NCBI RefSeq assembly: GCF_001625215.2 | Contig: NC_030389.2 | Location: 30,989,454-31,053,453 of the forward strand | Source of the DNA: Daucus carota subsp. sativus | Taxonomy: Eukaryota > Streptophyta > Magnoliopsida > Apiales > Apiaceae | Length of the DNA stretch: 64,000 bases | Reading direction: 5' to 3' | Part shown: positions 9,648-21,471 of the stretch, in pieces | Layout: each line of letters begins with the position of its first letter | How positions within the stretch are numbered: the first letter of the stretch is position 1 | Notes under the pieces: model-generated | Told to the model about the DNA's origin: nothing | Databases searched by the model: none | The model's input: the letters and a program-made list of their open reading frames with translations, nothing else | Made by a program: the position numbers and the translations under genes

Positions 9648-12585
9648 GTAAAAGAAGGTCAACCTCAGAAGCACTACAAGATGGACGCCGCAGGCGAGTT
9701 ACTTTTGCTGACCAGATTTCGACAATATGCCATTATAGTGGTTAGATCTAAAATAATTGCTTGCCCCAGATTCTATGTTACTCTTTCTTTTTTTTATTAT
9801 CTTCCTGGATGATAGTTTCAATGTTGTGCATCATGCAGGAACTGAGGGCTCAGTCTCTAGACTTGATTTTGTCGATGCATGTGGCGGTGGAGATGTGGTA
9901 CCTTCTCCAGTTAGTAGAACTAGAACCAGTAACAATTCAATAGGTACCACTTTATATTTTCACTTTTCATATATTTTTTCTCTGTAGCTCCTTTTTACTC
10001 CTTTATTGATACGGGCTGTATGTTTGTTGATAAGTCTTTTTAAGTAATTTGTAACTTGTTATATAGGATCAAGAAATTTAAGAAATAGAAAAGCTTAGTT
10101 GGTCTCGTTTGCATCACTAATTTAAAATACATTTGCATTCTATTAATTTTTAAAAAATTATAAATGTAAAAAGTTGACTATTAAAATTTTTCTGAATAAG
10201 TATATCTCTTTCTTACTACTTCGCTTTTTCTAACCAAACATGTTTTTTTTTCCTTCCTTTTCCAATTGAAGTTAACCTCTATTTGTGTAAATTTCTCTAA
10301 TCTAATTTTGGATTTTTCTTTTTGTTATTTATCATCACATTATCTTGTGCAGAAGTTCACATCAAATTCATGTCATATAATTTAACAAAAACGTTTATTC
10401 TGACCTAACTTCTCAAAAATTTATCAAGATATAATTTAATTTGAAATGAGTGGTGCAAATGAGACCAAAAATTTGTCGGTGATCCACTTGATATATTGAA
10501 ACGAAGCGAGTGGTCTAATTGATAATTAACCCCTTTTTGAAGAGTTTCTCATGTAAAAGGAATTAAAAATATGTATGCAGTTAATTTGAATCTTTAATTA
10601 TTAGATAGAGAAGGAGAAAATAGATAATACTAATCAATAATGTCTTTTGTTATTAAGGGTTTAATAACCTTTTAATTGTTAATGTTTTATTAAATTATTA
10701 AATAAATTTAACATCAAATTCTTAATTGCTAATATGTTAAAATTTAGCACAGATCCCTAAAAAGTTTTTATATGGCCCTGATGAGCTTTGGTGTATTGTA
10801 ATGAACATTTAACCTTCTGAGTGTTCTAGTCACCACACTCCCCATACTGGCTATGTGCATAAGTGGACTCGCTAGTTATTTAAATGTCCAGGAAGTTTTA
10901 TACAGCTCCGACTCAATTCTTCTCTTATATTTCTTCCATGGAAGTTCATGTATTGAACACTACATGTCTGTGATAAAGTACTTTTTGAGCTTAATTTTAT
11001 GCTGATCTTGAGATAATGCTTCATTAAAGGTGATTACCCAGTTCCTGCAGCAACATTTTGCTAATAAAGTTCTCATTAAAATGTCTCCATGTCTACACGC
11101 TTCTGTTTGGCGAAGTTTTATACATAATATTAAATGCCTATGATCATGAATATCACTGAAGTTCAGTTATATGAAAAGCTTTAAAGCTAGTTGTAAGGTC
11201 AATTATGTTTCAATACCATATCCAAGAAATGAAATAATCCCAACTCCTGATGTTTGATTGATTAGGTGTTCAATCTCAGACGGCTTCCAATCATTGCAGC
11301 CCTAAGAGTGGAGAAGGCAGTAAGCAAACTAGTGTGCCTACTTATTTATTCCCGAAGAATGCTCCTGCATTAGAGCGTGCATGGTGGTTAGTCAGCATTA
11401 AAGTCATGTGCATATTGTTATTCTGTCTATACATTGTGGTAAATTTAAGCCGACTGTATTCTTTATATACGTTTCTGCTGGTTTTCTTTGCTCAAGTTTT
11501 GTTTGTTTATTATACGGTCGGTACTTATGTTTTACCTAGCCCATTTATGAGTTGAGTAAAAGCTCATTTAAGAAGTCTGTAAACCTTTATCCAGCATAAG
11601 ATGCCATGCTTTATTTGGTCTTATAATTAGTTTTCAAGAAGCTTCTGGTAAATCTATGTATTCTTTTTTCCTCGTCGAGACTTGAGAGACAGTATAATAA
11701 TAAAGCGGTGTAGTTGGGTGTTTTGTGGGCTGTTAACAGAGACCGGAAACAAACCAAACCAAATCCTTATTCTTGAACCTACAGAAATCTGTATGGTTCT
11801 CCTTCATATGCTTGCTTTCTGACTAAACTTCAGTTACTAAGCAATAAGCATGAATGCTAAGTGTGGTTTTCTTTCTTTTTGTTTTCTTTAGTGGCATCAT
11901 GGAGGTTGATGGTATGAAGAGGTTGTCTGTAAAAATGACCGCTCATTTATCTGCAATAGTTTCTCGCAACGCTTTTGAATTATCGAAGAAGATGAACCCA
12001 GAACTGCATTCCCAGTTGCTTCCTCGTACAAAATGCCATCCTGATATTTTTCAGGAGTCATGCCCCAACCGAGACGACATCGCTCTGTATTTTTATCCAT
12101 CCAGAGATGAAAGGTAATTCTAGACTTCTTGTACCGGACTTTTGGTATATTGCTCCAACTCTTTAAGCCATTTCTTATATTCTTTTAGGGCAAATGGGAA
12201 GTACTCTGAACTATTAAGAGGCATGGCAGATAATGATTTGATGATGCATGCTCATATTGACGGTATAGAGTTGCTGATGTTTCCATCAACAATCCTGACG
12301 GCTGATTCTCAAAGTGAGCATCATAAATTTTGCATCATTGATCTTATACTATTTCATGACAAGTTTGTTTATTAATTGATGTTTACAAGTGTTACAATTT
12401 CTGGCTACTATATCATTCCTTGTTTTTGCTTCATAACTTCATCACATTTTAAATTTGTAACGGTACACTTTTTTCCTTGAATGCTTTTAATAGCGGTAAA
12501 CAATAGTTACTTCATCTGGGGCCTCTTTTACCGTCGAGCTATGGACCAAGGGACACAAGAAAGTTCTGGTGACTTGAAGCGCTGA
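9648..12585 (+). CDS. SPOC-like domain protein of the AIPP2/PAIPP2 family, 3' six exons
   Basis: Exons 9648-9740, 9839-9943, 11266-11386, 11892-12113, 12189-12313 and 12494-12585 join with matching phases to a TGA at 12583-12585. The first two encode a basic KRRSTSEALQDGRRRRVTFA stretch and a Gly/Ser linker. The last four encode the plant SPOC-like domain: MTAHLSAIVSRNA, a CHPDIFQESCPNRDDIALYF block, LLRGMADNDLMMHAHIDGIE and a final NNSYFIWGLFYRR. These match the order I recall for AIPP2-type PHD proteins (FQ...NIALYFF, ELL.FPS, FFLWGVF). In Arabidopsis such proteins act in chromatin reading with AIPP1/ASI1-linked and CPL2 complexes. The protein start and any PHD finger are not found upstream, so the gene may be N-terminally short or may begin beyond the transposons on its left. 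The left boundary is uncertain. A broken paralogue lies at 240-2330. Confidence 0.7.
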
Positions 12586-13321
12586 AGAGTTTCTTGGTCG
12601 TCATGTAATAGTCTAATGATGTAACATTAGTAAGGAGTTGTGAGATTGTAGTTGATAAAACTATGATGATTATGTTTTTGTTTTGAAATTTACTTTTAGT
12701 TTTGCATGGATTAGATTTTGAAATTTGCCTTCTTTTCTGGTCACCGAAGGCCGCATGGATGTTTATTGTGGTGACTCGGAAAAATTTAATAATTATTTAT
12801 TTGTTGTTATTAATTTTCTGAAAGAGAGAGAATAAAAATTTATATTTTATTCCAATTTGTTGGATTTTCAAAAAAAATTTTTGTGAGTTTTTGCAATTAT
12901 GTGATTATTTGATTTAATATTGTTGCACAGTTAGATGTGCAGTTTTAGACAATAGTCCTGTACAATATTCATGTGTTCACCGGACTGTAGAATATCAACT
13001 GTCAGAAGAGTCTTTTTATTACTAATAATAGAATATTGAATATAGAGTATACTGCACATAGAAGCAGCACTGTAAATCTGTAATAATAAAACTGGAGAAC
13101 ATTACTTGGCAAAGCTTGCACCGTTATAATAATACAAGTAAAGATGCTTCCCTCGCAGAAGAGAGAAAAGCAGATCAAAGTACAAAGTCTCAAGTACGAA
13201 TGCTAAAGATCATTTTTCTTTACCAGTCGTACATCAACCAAGAACTGCTGCGCTCAATCTCCAGAACTTCCTATTTCCTACTATTACTGCTGTGCTAACA
13301 AGATTATCCTGCTCAAATTCT
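12586..13321. other. Convergent 3' spacer
   Basis: This separates the end of the SPOC-like gene (+) from the end of the RUS3-like gene (-). It is AT-rich and presumably contains both 3' UTRs. Nothing else is recognised. Confidence 0.5.
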
Positions 13322-16300
13322 TCACTCGGTCTTTTCATCCAAACAATCACGTCTCCAATGTGCCCTCCATATAATTGATGGTGTCAAAAGGCGTTCCAGT
13401 TTCCAGCCTGATGATCGTAGCTGCCGTAATAGAAATTGTATAAAAACCAAAACCTTAAGCATACATGCCGTAGTTTTGACAAATAAATACATGTGCAGGT
13501 CTAGGAAAATATACCTGATTTTATAGAAGCTAGCTACATGTAACTGAAAGTTACAGTAGTGAAGTTCGCATAGGTACTAAGTTTCAACATTCACCAAGAT
13601 TTCACTACAGTCTACAACATATAAGATTCATAGGACGAAACCATATATTGTCTCCTGTCGCCCTTGTTTTTTGTTTTGGGTTCCAAATATGTCTTTTTAA
13701 ATTGTGAAAACAGGGAACAAGTGTGGTATGCTAATTATTCTTATTGGACAAGCATCTGATAAAACTCAAATCACTCCAGTCTGCTGTCTTGGAATACTTG
13801 GCCACCATGATTTCCATGATTTTAAATGCCAATACCAAACCCCATCCTTTTCTACCTCTTGGCATCACCGCGGCCTGTATCGCTACTATTACTTGTTTAA
13901 TACACAACAGTTAATGAGAAATGCCCCTCTCCACATGTTATCAACTACAGTATCTTCCTGCATTACTACTCGACCAGTTTTTTTTGTTAATAATACTCAA
14001 CCAATATTGTTTATGATACTAGAGAGTTGTTCATTAGCTCTTCTCTACTTCATAATCTCATACAACAGGGTTTTCTGTTATATGTAGTACCCTTGATTGT
14101 CCAGCAAGATAACTGCTTAAAGATAGTAGTTTCTTTTTCAATTAAATGGGATGAGTCATCATTGGTGATAAATGAGCCAGAATCCAGAGATCTATATAGG
14201 CCCAACTACATAATATCAAAAAAGTATGTGTTAACCAGGTACCTTGAGGGAAAACACTTTGTAATGTTTATCCATCCATGACTGACTCTCCAAGTAGACA
14301 GAGCTTCCTTTTTCAACAAGATGTGCCATGACAAGAGCATGAATGTATGCCTGCAAGACATCTCCAGCTGTTGAGTCTTTATGCATAATAATGCTGATGA
14401 CTCCTCGTTTTTCATGCAGCAAGTACTTGGCTGGAAAGTTCAGGAAAAAGCTTTAATAAGAAAAGTTTGTCAGGTGTATTTCAATGAATTAGACGTATGA
14501 GATAAATTTGAACCTTTCTTGTAATGTGATCCGGCTAATTGTATAAGCTCTTTCCTGTTTTAGGTCAAAAGAAAATGTCATTAATGTAGCCTATACACAC
14601 AACTTGTATTTTATATTATGATATGCGTGTCAAGAAAGCCATGTATGATATATCATGCAAGAAAATTAACCCAAAAGTTTTGAAATCAAAATTTCTGGGA
14701 AGTTTCTGGAGGCATAGTAAGGCATGCAGAGGTGTTACTAATGAAACTATTAAATGGTGTAGCATAAACCTCGTATGTGAAAGGTATCGTAACTTTATAT
14801 CAAAGAAATAGAAATCACTAAATTAGAAGCTTACAATTCAAGGTGATCAACTGAGGAGATCCTGACACCCAAGTGTACCCGTGTGTACAAATAAGTGAAC
14901 TTCCTTGAGGTCCACGAAGTGATCCATAGTGGTAAAACATGTTCCATGACTGAGACCTGTTTTGGAGAAAGAACTGGCAACCAGTCCACATAGCTGCATT
15001 CAATACCACGTTTCCTATTTTAAAAAAGCATTATATATAGATGATATATAGACACAGCTCTTCTTATCAATGCAGTCTGCAGTCTTTGAAATGTTTTGAT
15101 CTTGTACAACAGTAGTTGTCAGCATATTTGTTTACAATAGATGATAATTAACAAATTGTGATCATGAAGGGATATGCTCACAGTTCTCACGACAGTGTAC
15201 CAGATATATCTCAGCATTTACAAAGGAATTTCAATGTACAAATAAAATAAAATAAAATAAATTGCATCGTCCATGTAAGAAAGGTGTCCAATTCCCTTAT
15301 AGAACATATGCAATATAGTATTATTATCTGATCACTGGAAATGTAAATATTCTAATATGCTGAAGATGCTATTGTCAAGTATCAGACACCAGTGATTGGT
15401 TGCCACAACTGTCACAACTCATGATTACAGTTTGATAGTGCCTCCAATTATAAATTAATGATAATCACCGAGACTAGGGACTGGAAATCAATTAAAAAGT
15501 GACTGCAAAAACAAAAACCGCACTCACTTTGGCCAGTCTCCACATAGTGCCATAAAAGAATTGAGCTTCTTTCACAATTTAACGTAGTTAGTGACAAGCA
15601 CCTGACAGCCTTGTAGTTTGCTGAAATGCCAGAGAAATATCATCAACAAAAAAGTACAGGTTAAAGTGTAGATTTCTAAGAAATACACTGCTTAATCCAA
15701 ATAAAATGGTGAATTTCGAAGTGTCCTTCCAAATTAAGTTTTTCTTATTCTTTTTAGCTAGAATCTAGAAAAAAATTCGCGTGAATCCCCTGTGCTTCTT
15801 TTTCTGTAAGTTGTAACACTGACCATGTTTTTAGTTGTAGTAATCCTCTTTCAATTATCTATTGAATAAGACTTTTTGTGGAAACTGAGTACACACTGGC
15901 CAAAAGGTTCCATCTCCATGTTTACCTTACCGTCTAGGAGGCTATATATATTGGACGAGACCACCATGGATCTTATTATGATATAAGAAGAAAGTTTATG
16001 ATAGGAAACAGAAATGTGAAAAGAACAAAACATAAATGCAACATTGTAAGAATTAAAGTTGGGGTTAAAAGTTAAACTTTTCACATACTCAAGGAGCTTG
16101 CAGTTTGTACTATTTACACATGTCCTGCATGGGGTTTATGTGCATAAACGATGCATATAGAAATATTTCCAACTAAAATAGAGTAATAATGAGAAGTACT
16201 GACCATACATATGGAACATGGTAAGAGACAAAAAGGAAAACCAGATAGCAATTGGCTGCCCCATTGTGATGTGGGCAATAAGCATTCCTATAGCCATCCC

Positions 16301-19165
16301 GGCCATGGTCGCAACCGTCTCTTGGCTTCCTTCCTGTCAATATACATAGGTAAGAGAGTATAACAATGTGCACAACTGAAAATTTGTATTAGTAAATTTT
16401 TCATATGTCTTTCATCGCGCACACGCGCGCGCGCGTATAGTCAGAGTATCTATTGTAATCATAATAATATATACCTTGGCAGATATATCCGCTGAATTAT
16501 TCTGGAGGGCAAAATGCTGTGTTAAAGCAGCCCGAGTTGCTCCACTTGCAACACCAGCTAAGCAGTTATAATATTTTAACAAAAAATTATCAGATCGATG
16601 AAGCTGTAAAGTAAATATAGAAGACTAATTTTGTGTTTTCACTAGCACAGATTCTATATAAACAAGTTTAAATGCAGATTTTAAATGGCTTTTTTTGAAA
16701 ACAGATTTTATCTGGGTATTTTTATATACAGATTTAAATCCGGCCGGATTTTAAGAAAAATATTAGGCCAGTTTAAGAACCGCGGGTCGGACCGGATTTT
16801 TTTCTGATCAGATTTTTCAGACTTTTTTCCAGATCGAATCAAATCGAATTTCAGATTTCAAATTTTTTGTACATCTCTAGTCTACACCATGATTATTACT
16901 AAAATTTAAAGTCCCCGAAGTTATCAAAGAATAAAGATTTGTGCTAGCGATGATTTCATTTCTTTATTCAGGAGGACGTAATTTGTACAATATAAATGGT
17001 AACATAGGGATAGGCCAAAGCTGAGCATATACTCGTACAATCATCCCTCCAGAAGGGAAGACAATGTGTTTACCTGATTCGAGAGGGGCGGAGATTGAAA
17101 GGAAAGTAAATGTGTTTGAACTTTTGACTGACCGAATAATGATTTTAATCATTTAAATTATAATATAGTATTTTAGTTAAAAGCCATGTGCCTTTGGTAT
17201 TTGAAAGGTCAATTGTGGGAGGATTGTCAACTTTAAAACCTTTGGTCTCCTTCAGTATATCAAATGCTCATAGGTAAAGAGTAAAGAAATTCTGGACTTC
17301 ACTATCAAAATGTAATAACTTACTGAAAGATCTTGACAAGCTCCCTATGCAGACTATAAATATAAATGCAGAGGGGAAGAGAGGAGAAACAAGGTCCATC
17401 AGCATTCCTGCGACAATAACATGCTTCCATATCATTTCCTGGAACTGGCATTTTCCATTAAAATACTGAAAACGTTTGCAGAGAGTTTGTCCCGGAGAAA
17501 AATAAGAGCAATTTTTTTTTGGTGAGGTGAGGTCAATTACAATTTTATTTGCCTCCACTGACACTCAAATTGGTAAGTAGGGATGAGGGATATCTGCTAA
17601 GCATGTGTTGGTTTGTGCACGTGCGCTGCACATATGTGCTCTGTGTGTGTGTGTGTAAAAAGGAGACTAGTACCAAGGTCATTCATGAGATCTGCAACCA
17701 AACGCCACATCTTAGCATTGCTATCCAGGTTAGAACCCTGAAGATCAAGTATGGCAAAAAGTTGACCAACTTGTATGAAAGATATATGGTATGCATAAGC
17801 CACATCATAACATGAACCAAGTGCATAACATCAATTAAATGTTAAACAAATGAATGCTGTCTAGAAAAAATAACCTGACGCAGAAAAATATATTACACCT
17901 GATAATAACTCTAAGGTCAAAACAGCAAACCTGGTAGAATGTGAATAAGATACCTCCGAGCATTCCACTTAAATCCCTTAAAAACCACTGAAAAGATTTA
18001 AAGAACTCTATTGTTATTATTTTTGTTTATGCATAAAAATGAAACCAATATTAGTTGCTATGTTCCTGCATAAAGTAGATAGTTCAATTCACCTGAAATG
18101 TGGCCCCAATTACAGTAGCTGATTTTTCACCAACTCCAATAGCACTCAAAAGAGCCTAAAAAAAGCAGAACACCATAATCTTTCTTAGACCAAAATCATT
18201 GCTAGGAATTAGCAAGGAGGTTGATGTTGAACTGATGCACTTAAATACACCTACTTGTGTGGAAAGCATCATCCTCACGTAAGTCGAAAGGCCCTAACCA
18301 ACACAACATCAAGTTATATTCTTCAAAAAAGATAATCCAACTCAAAAATAACAATATGAATCAAGACTCCCTGACCTGTAACAAGTCCCAAACTTGAAAC
18401 GGCACATAATCCGGTGTCACACTGTTCGGAAATCCCTGCATTCAACATATACAGAGTGAACAACACTTAACACGCACCGCCCACATCACGCCACATGTAA
18501 GTAACAGTTACAGGTTTATGGTCATGTTTGCAAACATGTCATTTTAAAACTTACTGAAATCTGATAAAAACAAACACAACAAACTTAAACAAACAAAATT
18601 TTAAGAAACCAGCCATTCGGGTTACTTTCGAGATTTGTGTAACTGAAATTGAGTGATGTTCTAGCTACATTACAAAAAACATGTCAAAATCCAATCTTTC
18701 ACACACACTAGCATTTCTAAACAATCCACTCAAAAACACACAATTCCAATCACAACCCCTTGAAAAGATCACAAATTTAAGCAAATAAAAAAAACGAAGT
18801 CATTCACACTCCACTCGAACATTGCCTCCAATCCTTCCCACTCACCAACATTTCTCAAGAATCCACTCAAAATCACACAAAACTAACCACAACCCACTTA
18901 AAAAGATCACAAATTTAAGCAAAACCACACATAAAAACACATGTCTGTATACAAAAATCGAAAAGGGTCGAAAATTGACCTCAGGGACAAAAGCTTCAAG
19001 AAATCTGTTGGAAATGTGATGAAAGCGAGAGCCGTGTCTTTGAACAGCAAAGTGGGTAGATGAGTTGGCCGTGATCGTAGCTGTTTTGAAGAACTTAGAC
19101 GACGCCGTTCCGCTCCATTCTTCTAGTGTTATTTCCGACGGAGCTTCTCCGTTTCCCATGGACAT
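13322..19165 (-). CDS. RUS3: ROOT UVB SENSITIVE 3-like protein (DUF647), 13 exons
   Basis: Exons on the minus strand: 19165-18980, 18435-18376, 18293-18255, 18155-18093, 17987-17931, 17737-17674, 17407-17324, 16557-16475, 16333-16204, 15620-15528, 14973-14835, 14450-14243 and 13420-13322. All have GT/AG borders and phases that close to a 434-residue protein, near the roughly 440 residues I recall for Arabidopsis RUS3. The DUF647 core is complete: FLEAFVPEGFPNSVTPDY, a YVRMMLSTQALLSAIGVGEK segment, WFLRDLSGMLGGILFTFYQG, SNLDSNAKMWRLVADLMNDL, GVASGATRAALTQHFA and MAGMAIGMLIAHITMGQP. Hydrophobic stretches agree with a membrane-associated protein. The C-terminus has LESQSWMDKHYKVF and SSGWKLERLLTPSIIWRAHW. 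RUS1 and RUS2 act in UV-B and vitamin B6-linked seedling development; the role of RUS3 is less defined. The exon 11 to exon 12 junction (14835/14450) is the least certain. Confidence 0.93.
16640..16881. repeat. Possible hAT-like remnant in RUS3 intron
   Basis: Repeated cagattt/aaatctg-type blocks end in aaattttttgtacatctcta. This resembles an inverted form of the tagrgrtgtrcac-type ends of the hAT element at 52381-53237. No second end or TSD was found, so this is tentative. Confidence 0.3.
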
Positions 19166-19354
19166 GGACTAAGCTCGAGCTGTTTCTTCGTTGACTGTCT
19201 ATTCTGTATTTGAGATCTTTAGAAAACGGATGATTTTTATTTTTTTCAATCTTTTTATTATTTATATTTTAATTTTAATATCCAATTGTGCGTGTAAATA
19301 ATAATTTTATTCTGTACACATATTTTGTTAATCGTAGATTTTGAATCTATTAAT
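19166..19354 (-). promoter_or_regulatory. RUS3 upstream region
   Basis: Presumed promoter and 5' leader of the minus-strand RUS3-like gene, cut off at its far side by a retroelement insertion beginning at 19372. No specific element was recognised. Confidence 0.35.
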
Positions 19355-19371
19355 AAGATTTTGAACAGACT

Positions 19372-19905
19372 CGTGAAAGGTTCCAAACACTCTCTCCCTC
19401 TCAAACCCGAGCCTCCGTCAAAAGTTTTCGAGGGGGCTTCCATCGATTTTCATCGGTAGAAAGCCCAGAGTTTTTGTTTTCGTTTTCTTTTTTAATCTTG
19501 TTTTCTTTCAATAAGTTCCCAATTTATTTGGGTTTTGTTAGTCTCTCCTTCTTTTGAGAGTTGGTTTTGGTTTTTGTTTTGATGTGTTTTGATGTTCTTC
19601 ATGACCGAAGTTATAGATCGACATGATTTTCATGAGTTTAATTTAGATTTGAAGGTTATTATGGAATCGCATTTATGATCGATTGTTCAGAACAGTCGGG
19701 TGATAGCCAATCAGGTGAAAGCCAATCAAGTGAAAGCCAGCCAGGTGAAAATGAGTACATATATTCAGATCATGTTCAAATCGCTTAGTTGCCTCTTCAA
19801 GAAAGAAGGATTCAACAGCGATATAATACAGCGTCTGTCCAATTTCAATTATATTTGTAGACGTCGTATGGCTTTTGATGAATGAATTATTATTTTTTAT
19901 CAAAA
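19372..19905 (+). mobile_element. Non-LTR (LINE/SINE-like) retroelement with 17-bp TSD
   Basis: The 534-bp insert is bounded by imperfect 17-bp direct repeats, aagattttgaacagact (19355-19371) and aagattttgaatagact (19906-19922), and ends in an A-rich tail (tttttatcaaaaa). Long variable TSDs with an A-rich 3' end are the signature of target-primed retroposition. It contains three tandem 15-bp units of the form agccaatcaggtgaa near 19706-19750. No reverse transcriptase is present, so it is a SINE or a deleted LINE. It sits in the upstream region of RUS3. Confidence 0.75.
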
Positions 19906-19922
19906 AAGATTTTGAATAGACT

Positions 19923-20340
19923 TTTCTTTCTGTCTGTTCATACTGGTGTGTGCACTTATTATATTTGGATTAATATCGTTAACACAAGTTTGTAACGATC
20001 AAATATGTTAAATTAATTAATATAAATAGTACTAATAGTTGTATTTGAATTAATAATTTTAAAATGTCAGTAATTAAATAAAAATTTATCCGTTAAAATA
20101 ATTTTGTTATGGAAAACTTGTAATTGACCTAAATATTAAGACGAATATATTATCAATTTTATATTTTTTTTTCTACAAAATTGCACATATTATATTAATA
20201 TGATATGATAAATTTCATGTCAAATTTAATGACATTTTATTGATAATACTCTTCTGTCCTTTTAACGGGTATTGGCCCCTAGTATTACAAATTATACTTT
20301 AATATCTCGAATATCAAGATCCGAATAAATGATACTTGAA
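19923..20340. other. AT-rich spacer, nothing recognised
   Basis: Very AT-rich, with no open frame or repeat boundary that I can support. Confidence 0.4.
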
Positions 20341-20770
20341 TATCACTTAGTGACGAGGGATCGTATAGCGTTTTGCATTTTAGGGCAAAACGCTATATTG
20401 TGTAGCGTTTTAATGGGTAAACAATATTCTATTTAGCGTTTAACACTCAAAATGCTATATCACGTAGCGCTTTCGATTCAACCCTAAAATGTTTTTTAAG
20501 TATAAATTAATTATTCTAAAACTCAACTGCGATCGTAAAATATTAACAACCGTTTAGGCTCGAGAGTTTAGGGCCTCCTAAACCCTAACCGTTTGCCAAT
20601 TTAATTTCAAATATTTTTATATATATAAAGAAATACACAAAACGCAATTTTGTGTAGCGTCAATGCTTTCGTAAAACATTAAAATGCTACTTTGTGTAGC
20701 GTTTTCGTATTTAATAATTAAAAAACGTTACACGAAGTAGCGTTTTCCTATTATGTATAAAACATTAGTT
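20341..20770. repeat. Interspersed TAGCGTTTT motif array
   Basis: At least seven copies of tagcgtttt or its inverse aaaacgcta occur in about 400 bp, for example near 20365, 20386, 20402, 20434, 20698 and 20738, many preceded by tgtg. Both orientations alternate, giving several potential hairpins. This pattern resembles subterminal repeats of CACTA-type transposons, but no CACTA terminus or TSD was identified. Confidence 0.5.
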
Positions 20771-20928
20771 TACAAAATGTTAGTAAGTAATAGTTGAGAC
20801 CACTTTTAAGAAATATGATGATGTTTTAGCATGAAAAATAATGGTAGTAGCCGCCTTTTTTCCCTTTTAATTTTGTATGACATGTATTTTAAGTTTTATA
20901 AATCGCTTTTTATATAATATAGAGTTAA

Positions 20929-21341
20929 GTTCTATGGAGTACATAAAAACATTGGAGTATTGGAGTACAAATCATATTTTTTTAGTTTGATCCTATATAA
21001 TATCTTTGATTATCCAAATTTTGATATAATCTATCATTTATGAGTTGTCTTGCACATAATTGTCAATTAATCATTAATATCTTTCAACTTTAACAAGTAT
21101 TAAGATTATTGTTCTGCTTATTAGTTATATTGCAGAACATAGAGTCCTATGATTTATAAAAGTAATTATTCTATCATTTGATCACGATGTTTATGTTGCA
21201 GAACATAATGTGCAGGTTGTCAAATATTTACAAATATTATTGGACAAAAAAATTTGAAATTTAGATGACTAGATTACATTTTATCAAACTTTGTACTCCA
21301 ATACTCCAATTTTTTTTGTACTCCATAGAACTTAACTCTAT
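20929..21341. mobile_element. Inverted-repeat transposon, copy 1 of the GTTCTATGGAGTAC family
   Basis: The left end agagttaagttctatggagt is mirrored at the right by actccatagaacttaactct, and the second block ttggagtattggagtacaaa is mirrored by ttgtactccaatactccaa. The inverted repeats are about 55 bp with a small offset. The interior is AT-rich and non-coding, and matches 34470-35045 along its length, defining a family. The TSD is unclear. Confidence 0.8.
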
Positions 21342-21471
21342 TTAATTATTGTTAAAAGGGAAAATGTTTTAAAATAATTTATTAAAGTATTACGGGGAGT
21401 TTAATGTTTTTAATAATGGAACTTAACTGTGTTACCCGTGAACGTCGGTAAGCCCTTCTGTCTGAACCAAA

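Noticed and set aside
15851-16084. Minus-strand open frame between RUS3 exons
   Set aside because: It falls in an intron; the flanking exons 16333-16204 and 15620-15528 join in phase without it, and the peptide lacks RUS similarity.
20581-20600. Telomere-like ccctaaaccctaaccg string
   Set aside because: Only about two units of the plant telomere repeat; also found in ordinary plant promoters (telo-box), so not an interstitial telomere.
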